Origin: CAIWXH01 sp964555675
GTDB lineage: Bacteria; Chloroflexota; Chloroflexia; Chloroflexales; Chloroflexaceae
Direction: 5' to 3'
Assembly: GCA_964555675.1 (NCBI GenBank)
Contig: CAZKTU010000216.1
Location: forward strand, 1-11,471
DNA length: 11,471 bases
Shown here: one piece after another, positions 1 through 5,605 of the stretch
Layout of the letters: the number at the start of each line of letters is the position of its first letter
How positions within the stretch are numbered: the first letter of the stretch is position 1
Notes under the pieces: model-generated
Seen by the model: the letters and a program-made list of their open reading frames with translations, nothing else
The model's database searches: none
Told to the model about the DNA's origin: nothing
Translations under genes and position numbers: made by a program

Positions 1-2
1 TA

Positions 3-488
3 CTAGGCACCCCGGCGTGCGGCGATGGCCTGGTGGATCTCGGCGCCGAGGCGGTACTCGGCCTGGGTCTCGGCGTCGGGCAGCAGCAGCTCGGGCACGG
101 GCACGGGCGCGATCTCGTCGCGGCGCACGGCGACCATGCTGAAGTAGCCGGTCGTGCAGACCCGGCGCTCGCCGCGCAGGGGGTGCTCGGCGAAGATGCG
201 CACCCGCACCACCATCGAGGTGCGCCCGACATAGATCACCTTCGAGTAGGCCTCGACGATCTCGCCCTGGCCGATCGGGGTGCGGAAGTCGATCCGCTCG
301 CTCGAGGCGGTGACCACGGGCTGCCGGCAGAAGCGCAGGGCCGCAATCGCCGCGGCCTTGTCCATCAGGGCCATCACGTCGCCGCCGAACATGGTGCCGA
401 AGCCATTGGTCTGGTCCGGCAGCACAATGTCGGCCATACGCTCTTCGTCTGCCGCCTTGCGCGGCCTGGCCCCCCCTGGCTCAGTCAT
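3..488 (-). CDS. Acyl-CoA thioesterase, hotdog fold (YciA/BACH-like)
   Basis: Complete 161-residue protein predicted to hydrolyse acyl-CoA thioesters to free acid and CoA in the cytoplasm. It has the single-hotdog layout of the COG1607 acyl-CoA hydrolases. N28 and the GTMFGG motif (residues 31-36) precede the central helix with D43 in ALMDKAA, the usual acidic catalytic residue. The conserved strands VVTASSERIDF, a P-I-G turn, GRTSMVVRV and a YFSMVAV strand follow. About 160 residues is normal for the family. The start is supported by AGGAGG four bases upstream; M18 is a possible but less supported internal start. The gene is divergent from the lacI gene and has no evident link to the sugar operon. 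Family is seen clearly; the acyl chain preference is unknown. Confidence 0.9.
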   Translation of the reverse strand: MTEPGGARPRKAADEERMADIVLPDQTNGFGTMFGGDVMALMDKAAAIAALRFCRQPVVTASSERIDFRTPIGQGEIVEAYSKVIYVGRTSMVVRVRIFAEHPLRGERRVCTTGYFSMVAVRRDEIAPVPVPELLLPDAETQAEYRLGAEIHQAIAARRGA

Positions 489-544
489 CGGCCCTCCTCA
501 TGGTGAACGCCGCCTGCACGACCCTCGGCTCGCCCCAGCAGCCT

Positions 545-550
545 ATTGTA
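545..550 (-). promoter_or_regulatory. Possible -10 box for the thioesterase gene
   Basis: Read on the minus strand this is TACAAT, five of six matches to the sigma-70 -10 consensus, about 57 bases before the thioesterase start. The expected -35 position, in the heptamer tract, reads AAGGGT and is not a convincing -35, so the call is weak. Confidence 0.3.
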
Positions 551-561
551 CTCCCTCACCG

Positions 562-603
562 CCCCTCACCCTTCACCCTTCATCCCTCATCCTTCATCCT
601 TCC
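562..603. repeat. Six tandem pyrimidine-rich heptamers (consensus YCCYTCA)
   Basis: Six consecutive 7-base units read CCCCTCA, CCCTTCA, CCCTTCA, TCCCTCA, TCCTTCA, TCCTTCC. The run lies in the divergent intergenic region and ends 12 bases before the -35 box of the lacI promoter. A polypyrimidine stretch continues to position 615. Similar but more degenerate heptamers lie downstream of the lacI gene. Confidence 0.8.
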
Positions 604-615
604 CTCTCTCCCCCC

Positions 616-644
616 TTGACAACGGAAACGTTTCCAGCTATACT
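616..644 (+). promoter_or_regulatory. Sigma-70-type promoter of lacI gene/operon
   Basis: A perfect -35 box TTGACA (616-621) is separated by exactly 17 bases from TATACT (639-644), a five-of-six -10 match. This is the best promoter in the window and would start transcription near position 651, giving a leader of about 40 bases before the lacI start. Operator 1 fills most of the -35/-10 spacer, so a bound LacI-family protein should block RNA polymerase. Confidence 0.85.
624..635. promoter_or_regulatory. LacI-family operator 1, GGAAACGTTTCC
   Basis: A perfect 12-base palindrome with the central CG typical of LacI/GalR-family sites, lying between the -35 and -10 boxes. It is identical to operator 2, 35 bases further on. 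The position predicts repression by steric exclusion of RNA polymerase. Binding by the adjacent LacI protein is an inference from proximity and family. Confidence 0.88.
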
Positions 645-658
645 ACGCCCATCGAGCC

Positions 659-670
659 GGAAACGTTTCC
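659..670. promoter_or_regulatory. LacI-family operator 2, GGAAACGTTTCC
   Basis: Second perfect copy of the 12-base palindrome, at about +9 to +20 relative to the predicted transcription start. The 35-base centre-to-centre distance is a little over three helical turns. Two dimers would therefore sit roughly on the same face of the DNA, one over the promoter spacer and one in the early transcribed region. Confidence 0.88.
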
Positions 671-689
671 AGATAGTGGGCGAGTAGTT

Positions 690-1697
690 ATGGCCAAGGC
701 GACGATCATCGACATCGCGAAGCAGGCCGGCGTGGGCGTCGGCACCGCCTCGCGCGCGCTGAACGGGGCCCCCGACGTCAGCCCCGCCACCCGCGAGCGA
801 GTGCTGGCCGCGGCTGCGGCGCTCAACTACCACCCCAGCGCTGTCGCTCGCCGCCTGCAGGGCCAGCGCACCGGCGTCGTCGCCTTCGTGCCCGAGGTCG
901 GCGAGCAGCCCACCGGCGACATGCAGTTCAAAGACTTCATCGCCATTCTGGCCCTCAGCTGCGCCCGCTACGACCTGGATCTGCTGATCCACCCGCTGCG
1001 CAGCGACGCCGACTACCGCGCCGACTTCGGCCAGCTGCTGCGCGGGCGTCGCGCCGACGGCCTGATCCTGGCCGACGCCCGCGTGGTCGACGAGCGTGTC
1101 GCCTACCTCGCCGCCGAGAAGCTGCCCTTCGTGGTCTTCGGCCGGACCGAGTCCCCCGCGCCCTACTCCTACGTCGACCTCGACAGCGAGGCGGGGGCCC
1201 GCGCCGCCGTGGCCCACCTGATCGCCCACGGCCACCGCTCGATCGCCTACCTGGGCATGCCCCGGGCCTACACCTTCGCTCACCATCGCTACGGCGGCTA
1301 TGCTCAGGCCCTCGCCGCCGCCGGCATCGCCCCCGACCCGGCCCTGGTGCGCGACAACCTGCACACCGAGACCGAGACCCGCGCCGCCGTCGCCCAGCTG
1401 CTCGGCCTGCCCGCGCGCCCCACCGCCATCGCCGCCGCCTCCGACCTGCTGGCCATCTACGCCATGCGCGCCATCGAGGACCACGGCCTGCGCCCCGGCC
1501 ACGATCTTGCGATTGTCGGCTTCGACGACCTGCCCCTGGCCGCCCATACCCGCCCCAGCCTTACCACGGTGCGCCAGCCCTTCGACACCATCTGCGACCA
1601 GCTGATCGCTACGCTGCTCGCCGTGATCAGCGGAGAGGCCGCCGGCCCTCTGCAGACCCTCGTCGCCCCCGAGCTGGTGGTCCGCCAGTCGAGCTAA
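690..1697 (+). CDS. LacI/GalR-family transcriptional repressor
   Basis: 335-residue regulator with the standard LacI layout. The N-terminal helix-turn-helix starts ATIIDIAKQAGVGVGTASRA with recognition-helix residues V17-G18-T19-A20-S21. The hinge helix carries ARRLQ, whose Leu fits operators with a central CG. The effector domain has the usual periplasmic-binding-protein fold; the LAIVGFDDLPLA strand and P-S-L-T-T-V-R segment near the C-terminus are diagnostic. The ATG was chosen because the HTH starts here. The open frame extends upstream to 546, but that would place promoter and operators inside the coding region. The ribosome site before the ATG is weak. It probably represses its own promoter and the downstream sugar genes, with relief by a sugar or sugar phosphate. 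The effector is unknown; E. coli YcjW, the repressor of a comparable locus, is a reasonable model. Confidence 0.93.
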   Translation: MAKATIIDIAKQAGVGVGTASRALNGAPDVSPATRERVLAAAAALNYHPSAVARRLQGQRTGVVAFVPEVGEQPTGDMQFKDFIAILALSCARYDLDLLIHPLRSDADYRADFGQLLRGRRADGLILADARVVDERVAYLAAEKLPFVVFGRTESPAPYSYVDLDSEAGARAAVAHLIAHGHRSIAYLGMPRAYTFAHHRYGGYAQALAAAGIAPDPALVRDNLHTETETRAAVAQLLGLPARPTAIAAASDLLAIYAMRAIEDHGLRPGHDLAIVGFDDLPLAAHTRPSLTTVRQPFDTICDQLIATLLAVISGEAAGPLQTLVAPELVVRQSS

Positions 1698-1704
1698 CCT
1701 ACTG

Positions 1705-1772
1705 CCAACCTGCTCGGTTGGGCTCGCAAGCAGGGGTTTCGGGGAGGACAACGTCCTCCGCGGCCCTCCCAT
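1705..1772 (+). repeat. Two-hairpin intergenic element, copy 1
   Basis: Just after the lacI stop codon lies a 6-bp hairpin (CCAACC 1705-1710, five-base loop, GGTTGG 1716-1721). A second hairpin, GGAGGAC-AAC-GTCCTCC, follows at 1743-1759. A third segment, CCTCCC (1765-1770), could pair instead with GGGAGG at 1742-1747, so two structures may compete. The same arrangement recurs at 5473-5550 after the binding-protein gene. There is no T-tract, so it may act as an RNA 3' end or processing signal, or simply be a dispersed repeat. The rest of this 196-base gap shows no operator or convincing promoter. Confidence 0.65.
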
Positions 1773-1791
1773 GAGCGTTCGTTCGGCCCCA

Positions 1792-1819
1792 CTCCACTCC
1801 TCACCCCTCATCCCACCAC
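1792..1819. repeat. Degenerate pyrimidine-rich heptamers
   Basis: Four imperfect 7-base units read CTCCACT, CCTCACC, CCTCATC and CCACCAC. They resemble the heptamer tract upstream of the lacI gene. They lie about 75 bases before the start of the glycosidase-like gene and are too degraded to be sure of common origin. Confidence 0.45.
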
Positions 1820-1893
1820 CCAATTGAGCGTTGTAGCCAGCCATTCATGGCCGGCCGCTTCGTGGCCTACGTTTCTGCGCACAAGGTGCCATC

Positions 1894-3927
1894 ATGCCGA
1901 TCACCAGCCGACAGTATCTGTTTGGCCCGCACGCCCTTGCGGCCGACGGCCCCGCCGTCGCCGAGGCCCCCTACCTGATCGCCGGGCCGCGCCTCTACGC
2001 GATCGGCCGCGCCTCGGGCGAGCTGCGTCCGATCGGCGCCGAGCACCTGGTCGGCGAGATGGGCGGCATCTGGGCCCACCCGGTCAAGGTGGCCGAGGGC
2101 CTGAGGGTGAGCCTGCGCGACCGCTCGGGCGCCCCGCTCGCCCCCGCCGACGGCCAGTTCAGCGAGAGCCCCGTCGAGGTGGGCTGGACCTGGCGCTGCG
2201 GCGACCTACTGCTGAGCCGGCGCGATCGGGTGTTGCCGGGCGGCCCGGCCTACGCCGCCCTCGTCACCGTCACCAATCAGGGCTCGACCACGGCCGCCGG
2301 CGCCCTCGAGGTGGCCGCCCAGCTCGGCTTCCTGGGCTGCTGGTTCGGCGGCCTGCCGAGCGACGGCGGCGCCTTTCGGCTCGCCGACGCCCTCGTCCTG
2401 GGCCAGGACGGTCTGCAGAGCGCCTGGGGCCTGGCTTTCGGGGCCTCGGCGCCGCCCACGACGGGCAGGATCGAGCCCCGCGAGCGCGGAGCCCTCGCCA
2501 CCCTCAGCTACGAGTTCGTCCTCGAGCCGGGGGCCGTGCGGGCCTGGCTGTTCGTGCTCGCCGTCGGCCAGCAGGGCGGCGCCACCGAGGCCGAGGCCCT
2601 CTGGCTTAGCCTGATCGACCGGGCCGAGGCCGCCTTCGGCGACGACCCCGTCGAGCTCCTGGCGGGCCTGCCGGCCCTCGACGCCGACGAGCCCGACCTG
2701 GCGCGCGACTTCGCCCTGGCCCAGGCCAATCTGCGGATGCTCGAGGCCGATTACCCCGACACCGGCCCGTACTTCCTGGCCGGCCTGCCCGAGTACCCTC
2801 AGCTCTTCGGCTGCGACACCGCCTATACCGTGCCGGGCGCCGTCGCCGCCGGCTTCGCGGCCACCAGCCGCTCGGCCCTGGTCACCCTCGCCCGCTACGC
2901 GGAGCGGGCCTGCGGCCGCGTGCCCCACGAGATTACCACCAATGGGCGGGTCTTCAACCCCGGCAACATCCAGGAGACGCCCCAGCTCGCCATTGCCGTC
3001 TGGGACTATCTGCGCTGGACGGGCGACCTGCGCCTGGCCGAGAGCCTCTTCCCGACCCTGCGTGAGGGGCTGCTGGACTACCTGCCGGCCATCGGCGGCC
3101 CCGACCCGCGCTACCCGATCGGCGACGGCATGGTCGAGCGCCTGGGCATGGGCTCGCGCAAGCTCGACAGTGCCTGCTACACCATCGCCGGCCTGCGGGC
3201 CATGGCGCGCCTGGCCGCGGCCCTCGGCGACCCGGCGGCGGACAGCTACGCCGCGCGGGCCGACGCCTACAACCGCGACTTCGAGGCCGACTGGTGGCTC
3301 GAAGAAGAGGGCCTCTACGCCGACTCGATGCACTCGGACGGCAGGTTGCAGCTCGACGGGCACTGGACCGCCGTGCTGCCCGTGCAGCTCGGCCTGGCCG
3401 CCCCCGCGCGGGCCGAGCGCGTGCTGGCCCGCATCGAGGCCGAGTTCGTCAACCAGTGGGGCCTCGTCCATACCCGCGCGCGCGAGGAGGCGGTCTGGAC
3501 GCTGCCGACGGGCCTGCTGGCCCTGGCCGCCTTCCGCCATGGTCGGGCCGAGCGCGGCCTGCAGCTGGCCCGCAACATCGCCGTCACCGCCCAGCACGGC
3601 GCCCTCGGCGCCTTCAAAGAGCTTATCCCCCAGGGCCTCTGCTTCGTGCAGCTCTGGAGCGCCGGCCTCTACCTCCAGAGCATCATCGAGGGCCTGCTCG
3701 GCCTCGACCCCGATGCGCCGGCCCACCGGCTGGCCATCGCCCCGGTGATGCCGGAGCACATGGGCCCCATGACCCTGCGGGGGCTGTCCGTCGGCCCCCA
3801 CGTCCTCAATCTGACGATCGCGCCGCGGGCGCTGCGCCTCGAGCATCGCGAGGGGCCCCAGCCGCTCACGGTCGTCTATGCCGGCAAGGAAGTTGCGGTC
3901 GCGACTGCCGAGACCCTGGAATATTGA
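1894..3927 (+). CDS. Six-hairpin (alpha/alpha)6 glycosidase, amylo-alpha-1,6-glucosidase/GH63-like
   Basis: 677-residue protein without a signal peptide, so probably cytoplasmic. Residues about 1-240 look like a beta-sandwich, with a VTVTNQG...GALEVAAQ strand pair as in the N-terminal domain of glycogen-debranching-type enzymes. Residues about 260-620 look like an (alpha/alpha)6 barrel. Family-like landmarks are LPEYPQLFGCDTAY with D308, ETPQLAIAVWDYLRWTGD, KLDSACY with D425, AVWTLPTG, FKELIP with E576, and FVQLWSAGLYLQSI near the end. D425 and E576 are my candidates for general acid and base, by analogy with GH63/GH133 enzymes and not verified. Start: AAGGTG lies five bases before the ATG. 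The link to ABC transport and GH65 genes suggests hydrolysis of an imported alpha-glycoside or related conjugate. The exact GH family and substrate are not recognised. Confidence 0.75.
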   Translation: MPITSRQYLFGPHALAADGPAVAEAPYLIAGPRLYAIGRASGELRPIGAEHLVGEMGGIWAHPVKVAEGLRVSLRDRSGAPLAPADGQFSESPVEVGWTWRCGDLLLSRRDRVLPGGPAYAALVTVTNQGSTTAAGALEVAAQLGFLGCWFGGLPSDGGAFRLADALVLGQDGLQSAWGLAFGASAPPTTGRIEPRERGALATLSYEFVLEPGAVRAWLFVLAVGQQGGATEAEALWLSLIDRAEAAFGDDPVELLAGLPALDADEPDLARDFALAQANLRMLEADYPDTGPYFLAGLPEYPQLFGCDTAYTVPGAVAAGFAATSRSALVTLARYAERACGRVPHEITTNGRVFNPGNIQETPQLAIAVWDYLRWTGDLRLAESLFPTLREGLLDYLPAIGGPDPRYPIGDGMVERLGMGSRKLDSACYTIAGLRAMARLAAALGDPAADSYAARADAYNRDFEADWWLEEEGLYADSMHSDGRLQLDGHWTAVLPVQLGLAAPARAERVLARIEAEFVNQWGLVHTRAREEAVWTLPTGLLALAAFRHGRAERGLQLARNIAVTAQHGALGAFKELIPQGLCFVQLWSAGLYLQSIIEGLLGLDPDAPAHRLAIAPVMPEHMGPMTLRGLSVGPHVLNLTIAPRALRLEHREGPQPLTVVYAGKEVAVATAETLEY

Positions 3928-3952
3928 CATAAGGAGGTGGCCACGGCATAGC
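3924..3952 (+). promoter_or_regulatory. Weak candidate internal promoter before the binding-protein gene
   Basis: A perfect TTGACA (3924-3929) overlaps the stop codon of the preceding gene. At 17 bases it is followed by CATAGC (3947-3952), only three of six matches to the -10 consensus. It could give extra transcription of the transporter genes, but the -10 is poor and no operator is nearby. Confidence 0.25.
3931..3939 (+). promoter_or_regulatory. Orphan Shine-Dalgarno sequence AAGGAGGTG
   Basis: A nine-base match to the complement of the 16S rRNA 3' end, four bases after the stop codon of the glycosidase-like gene. No ATG, GTG or TTG begins an open frame at a normal distance; the next true start is at 4046 with its own AGGAG. 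The only frame beginning here, GTG at 3937, ends after four codons. Confidence 0.6.
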
Positions 3953-3971
3953 CCAGGCCTGACCAGCCGGA

Positions 3972-4026
3972 CTGCCCCCAGGGGCAGAGAGTCTCTCAAC
4001 GACGAGCTGTTTGCGCCGCGAGGCGC
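3972..4026 (+). other. Leader hairpins upstream of the binding-protein gene
   Basis: Two short hairpins lie in the 118-base gap. CTGCCCC-CA-GGGGCAG (3972-3987) has a 7-bp stem. GCGCC-GCGA-GGCGC (4013-4026) has a 5-bp stem closed by a GNRA tetraloop and ends five bases before the CAGGAG ribosome site. They may protect the downstream message or tune translation of the abundant binding protein. No known riboswitch was recognised. Confidence 0.45.
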
Positions 4027-4031
4027 CTATC

Positions 4032-4036
4032 AGGAG
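4032..4036 (+). promoter_or_regulatory. Ribosome binding site AGGAG for the binding-protein gene
   Basis: AGGAG lies nine bases before the ATG at 4046. It fixes the start of the lipoprotein, whose open frame otherwise extends back to 3878 inside the preceding gene. Confidence 0.8.
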
Positions 4037-4045
4037 ACTGAAGCA

Positions 4046-5467
4046 ATGAGCAAGCGAACCCCCGCAATGGTGCTGGCCCTGGCCCTGCTGATCCCCATCC
4101 TCGCCGCCTGTGGGGCGGCCCAGACGCAGACTTCCCCCACCGCCGCCTCGGGCGAGAGCACGGGCGGCGCGGCCGCCACGACGGCCCCCGCCACGGGCGG
4201 CGAGGCTGCCGCCACGACGGCCCCTGCCACTAGCGGCGAGGCCGCGGGCGGGGCGACCGCCACCGGCGGCTGCTACGGCCTCGAGGTCGAGGAGGGCGCC
4301 ACCCTGCGCTTCCAGGCCGCCGGCAACCCGACCGAGCAGCAGCTCTACAACGAGGGCGTGGCCCGCTTCATGGAGGCCTGCCCCGGGGTCACCATGACCT
4401 TCGAGCCGCTGAACGACTACCAGACCCAGATGAAGGCCGCCTTCTCGGCCGGCACCGCCCCCGACGTCTTCCTGCTCGACGGCGAGCTCATGGGCGCCTT
4501 CGCGCCCAACGGCCTGCTGCTGCCCCTCGACGAGGCCATGGCCGCCAAGGGCGTGGGCGCGGATAACTACTTCGGCCCGACCCTCGAGCTCTATCAGCAG
4601 GACGGCATGACCTACGGTCTGCCCAAAGACTTCAACCCTCTGGTGGTCTTCATCAACACCGACATGGCGACTGAGGCCGGCGTCGACCCGGCCGGCATCA
4701 AGACCTGGGACGACTGGAAGGCCGCGGCCCAGGCCATGACCAAGGGCGACGGCCCCGGCAAGCAGTACGGCATCTGCCTCAACTCGGACATCCTGCGCTC
4801 GGGCGCCCTGGTCTTCCAGACCGGCAACAGCTTCATCGCCGACGGCAAGGCCACCTTCAACGACGAGAACGGCGCGCGGGCGATCGAGTTCTGGAAGAGC
4901 TTCAAGGACGACGGCACGGGCGCCCTCTTCGGCGACCTGGGCAAGGGCTGGTGCGGCGAGGCCTTCTCGAGCCGCAACACGGCCATGGCCGTCGAGGGCG
5001 GCTGGATCGTGCCCTTCCTGGCCGACCCCGCCAACGGCGCCACCGACCTGAACTACACCGCCATCCCCCTGCCCACCCCCGAGGGCGGCGAGCAGGCCAG
5101 CTGGCTCTTCACCAACGCCTTCGCGGCCAACGCCCAGACCCAGTTCCCCAAGGCCGCCGCCGCCGCGGTGCTCTTCCTGGCCGGCCCCGAGAACCAGCAG
5201 GCCCTGATCAGCTCGGGCCTGGCCCAGCCCACCTGGGCCGAACTGGCCAGCGACCCCTTCTACAGCGATAACCCGGTCGCGCAGACCCTGGTCGAGGCCG
5301 GCAGCTACGGGCGCCTCGCCGACACCGTCCTCGGCGGCCCCGTCAAGAAGGGCGACGTGATCGCCAAGCTCAACGAGGCCCAGGAGCGCATCTTCCTCAA
5401 TACCCAGCCCGTCGGCGAGGCCCTGGACCAGGCCGCCCAGGAGGTGGACGAGATCCTCGCCCGCTAA
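4046..5467 (+). CDS. Extracellular solute-binding lipoprotein, family 1 (sugar ABC transporter)
   Basis: 473-residue sugar-binding component of a CUT1 ABC importer, anchored outside the membrane. The signal peptide has K3-R4, a hydrophobic stretch and a lipobox LAAC with lipid-attachment C22. A flexible linker rich in Ala, Thr, Pro, Gly and Glu (about residues 23-73) includes a duplicated 12-residue unit. The mature domain matches family 1 binding proteins: residues KAAFSAGTAPDVFLLDG, then GLLLPLD, YGLPKDFNPLVVFINTD, WDDWKAAAQAMT, and AVEGGWIVPFL. Four further cysteines are present. The gene follows the glycosidase-like gene and precedes two permeases, typical of maltose/glycerol-phosphate-type systems such as MalE/UgpB/YcjN. 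Ligand is probably an oligosaccharide or glucoside matching the GH65 substrate, which is an inference from context. Confidence 0.92.
   Translation: MSKRTPAMVLALALLIPILAACGAAQTQTSPTAASGESTGGAAATTAPATGGEAAATTAPATSGEAAGGATATGGCYGLEVEEGATLRFQAAGNPTEQQLYNEGVARFMEACPGVTMTFEPLNDYQTQMKAAFSAGTAPDVFLLDGELMGAFAPNGLLLPLDEAMAAKGVGADNYFGPTLELYQQDGMTYGLPKDFNPLVVFINTDMATEAGVDPAGIKTWDDWKAAAQAMTKGDGPGKQYGICLNSDILRSGALVFQTGNSFIADGKATFNDENGARAIEFWKSFKDDGTGALFGDLGKGWCGEAFSSRNTAMAVEGGWIVPFLADPANGATDLNYTAIPLPTPEGGEQASWLFTNAFAANAQTQFPKAAAAAVLFLAGPENQQALISSGLAQPTWAELASDPFYSDNPVAQTLVEAGSYGRLADTVLGGPVKKGDVIAKLNEAQERIFLNTQPVGEALDQAAQEVDEILAR
4172..4243 (+). repeat. 36-bp tandem duplication in the lipoprotein linker
   Basis: Two adjacent 36-base units (4172-4207 and 4208-4243) differ at only a few positions. 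They encode AATTAPAT followed by G/S-GEA twice in the linker after the lipidated cysteine. The unit keeps the reading frame, so copy number could vary without harm to the binding domain. Confidence 0.85.
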
Positions 5468-5472
5468 ATGCG

Positions 5473-5550
5473 CGCAAGTTATGCTTGCGGCGGGCAAGCG
5501 GACAAAAGTGGGCTTTGCAGGGAGGACACGTCCTCCCTGCGAGCCTCCAT
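5473..5550 (+). repeat. Two-hairpin intergenic element, copy 2
   Basis: Beginning five bases after the binding-protein stop, CGCAAG-TTATG-CTTGCG (5473-5489) forms a 6-bp hairpin with a five-base loop. It is followed by a perfect 11-bp inverted repeat, GCAGGGAGGAC (5517-5527) and GTCCTCCCTGC (5530-5540). CCTCC (5544-5548) is a possible alternative partner for GGAGG. Order, loop size and the GGGAGGACA(A)CGTCCTCC core match the element at 1705-1772. Placed between binding-protein and permease genes, it could stabilise the upstream message or reduce read-through, giving more binding protein than permease. The remaining 138-base gap has no other recognised signal. Confidence 0.7.
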
Positions 5551-5605
5551 ACCGATATTGAGCTGCGCGGCGCGCTGAAGCGTCGCGCCTGAAGGGGTGT
5601 ACCCT

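Noticed and set aside
546..689. N-terminal extension of the LacI protein by 48 residues from a TTG
   Set aside because: It would include the heptamer tract, promoter and both operators in coding sequence, and LacI-family proteins begin just before the helix-turn-helix.
1698..1893. Second LacI operator or independent promoter for the glycosidase-like gene
   Set aside because: No GGAAACG-type half-site and no convincing -35/-10 pair were found; only the hairpin element and degenerate heptamers are present.
2206..3999. Open frame of 597 codons on the minus strand opposite the glycosidase-like gene
   Set aside because: A shadow of the plus-strand gene, with no ribosome site or domain, and low-complexity composition.
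3878..4045. Extension of the binding protein upstream by 56 residues
   Set aside because: The lipoprotein signal peptide must start at 4046, where AGGAG is well spaced; the extension overlaps the preceding gene.
5549..5562. ATACCGATATTGAG here and ATACCGATACTCAG at 10599-10612
   Set aside because: Fourteen bases with two differences in two leader regions; no symmetry and no further flanking similarity, so chance is a sufficient explanation.
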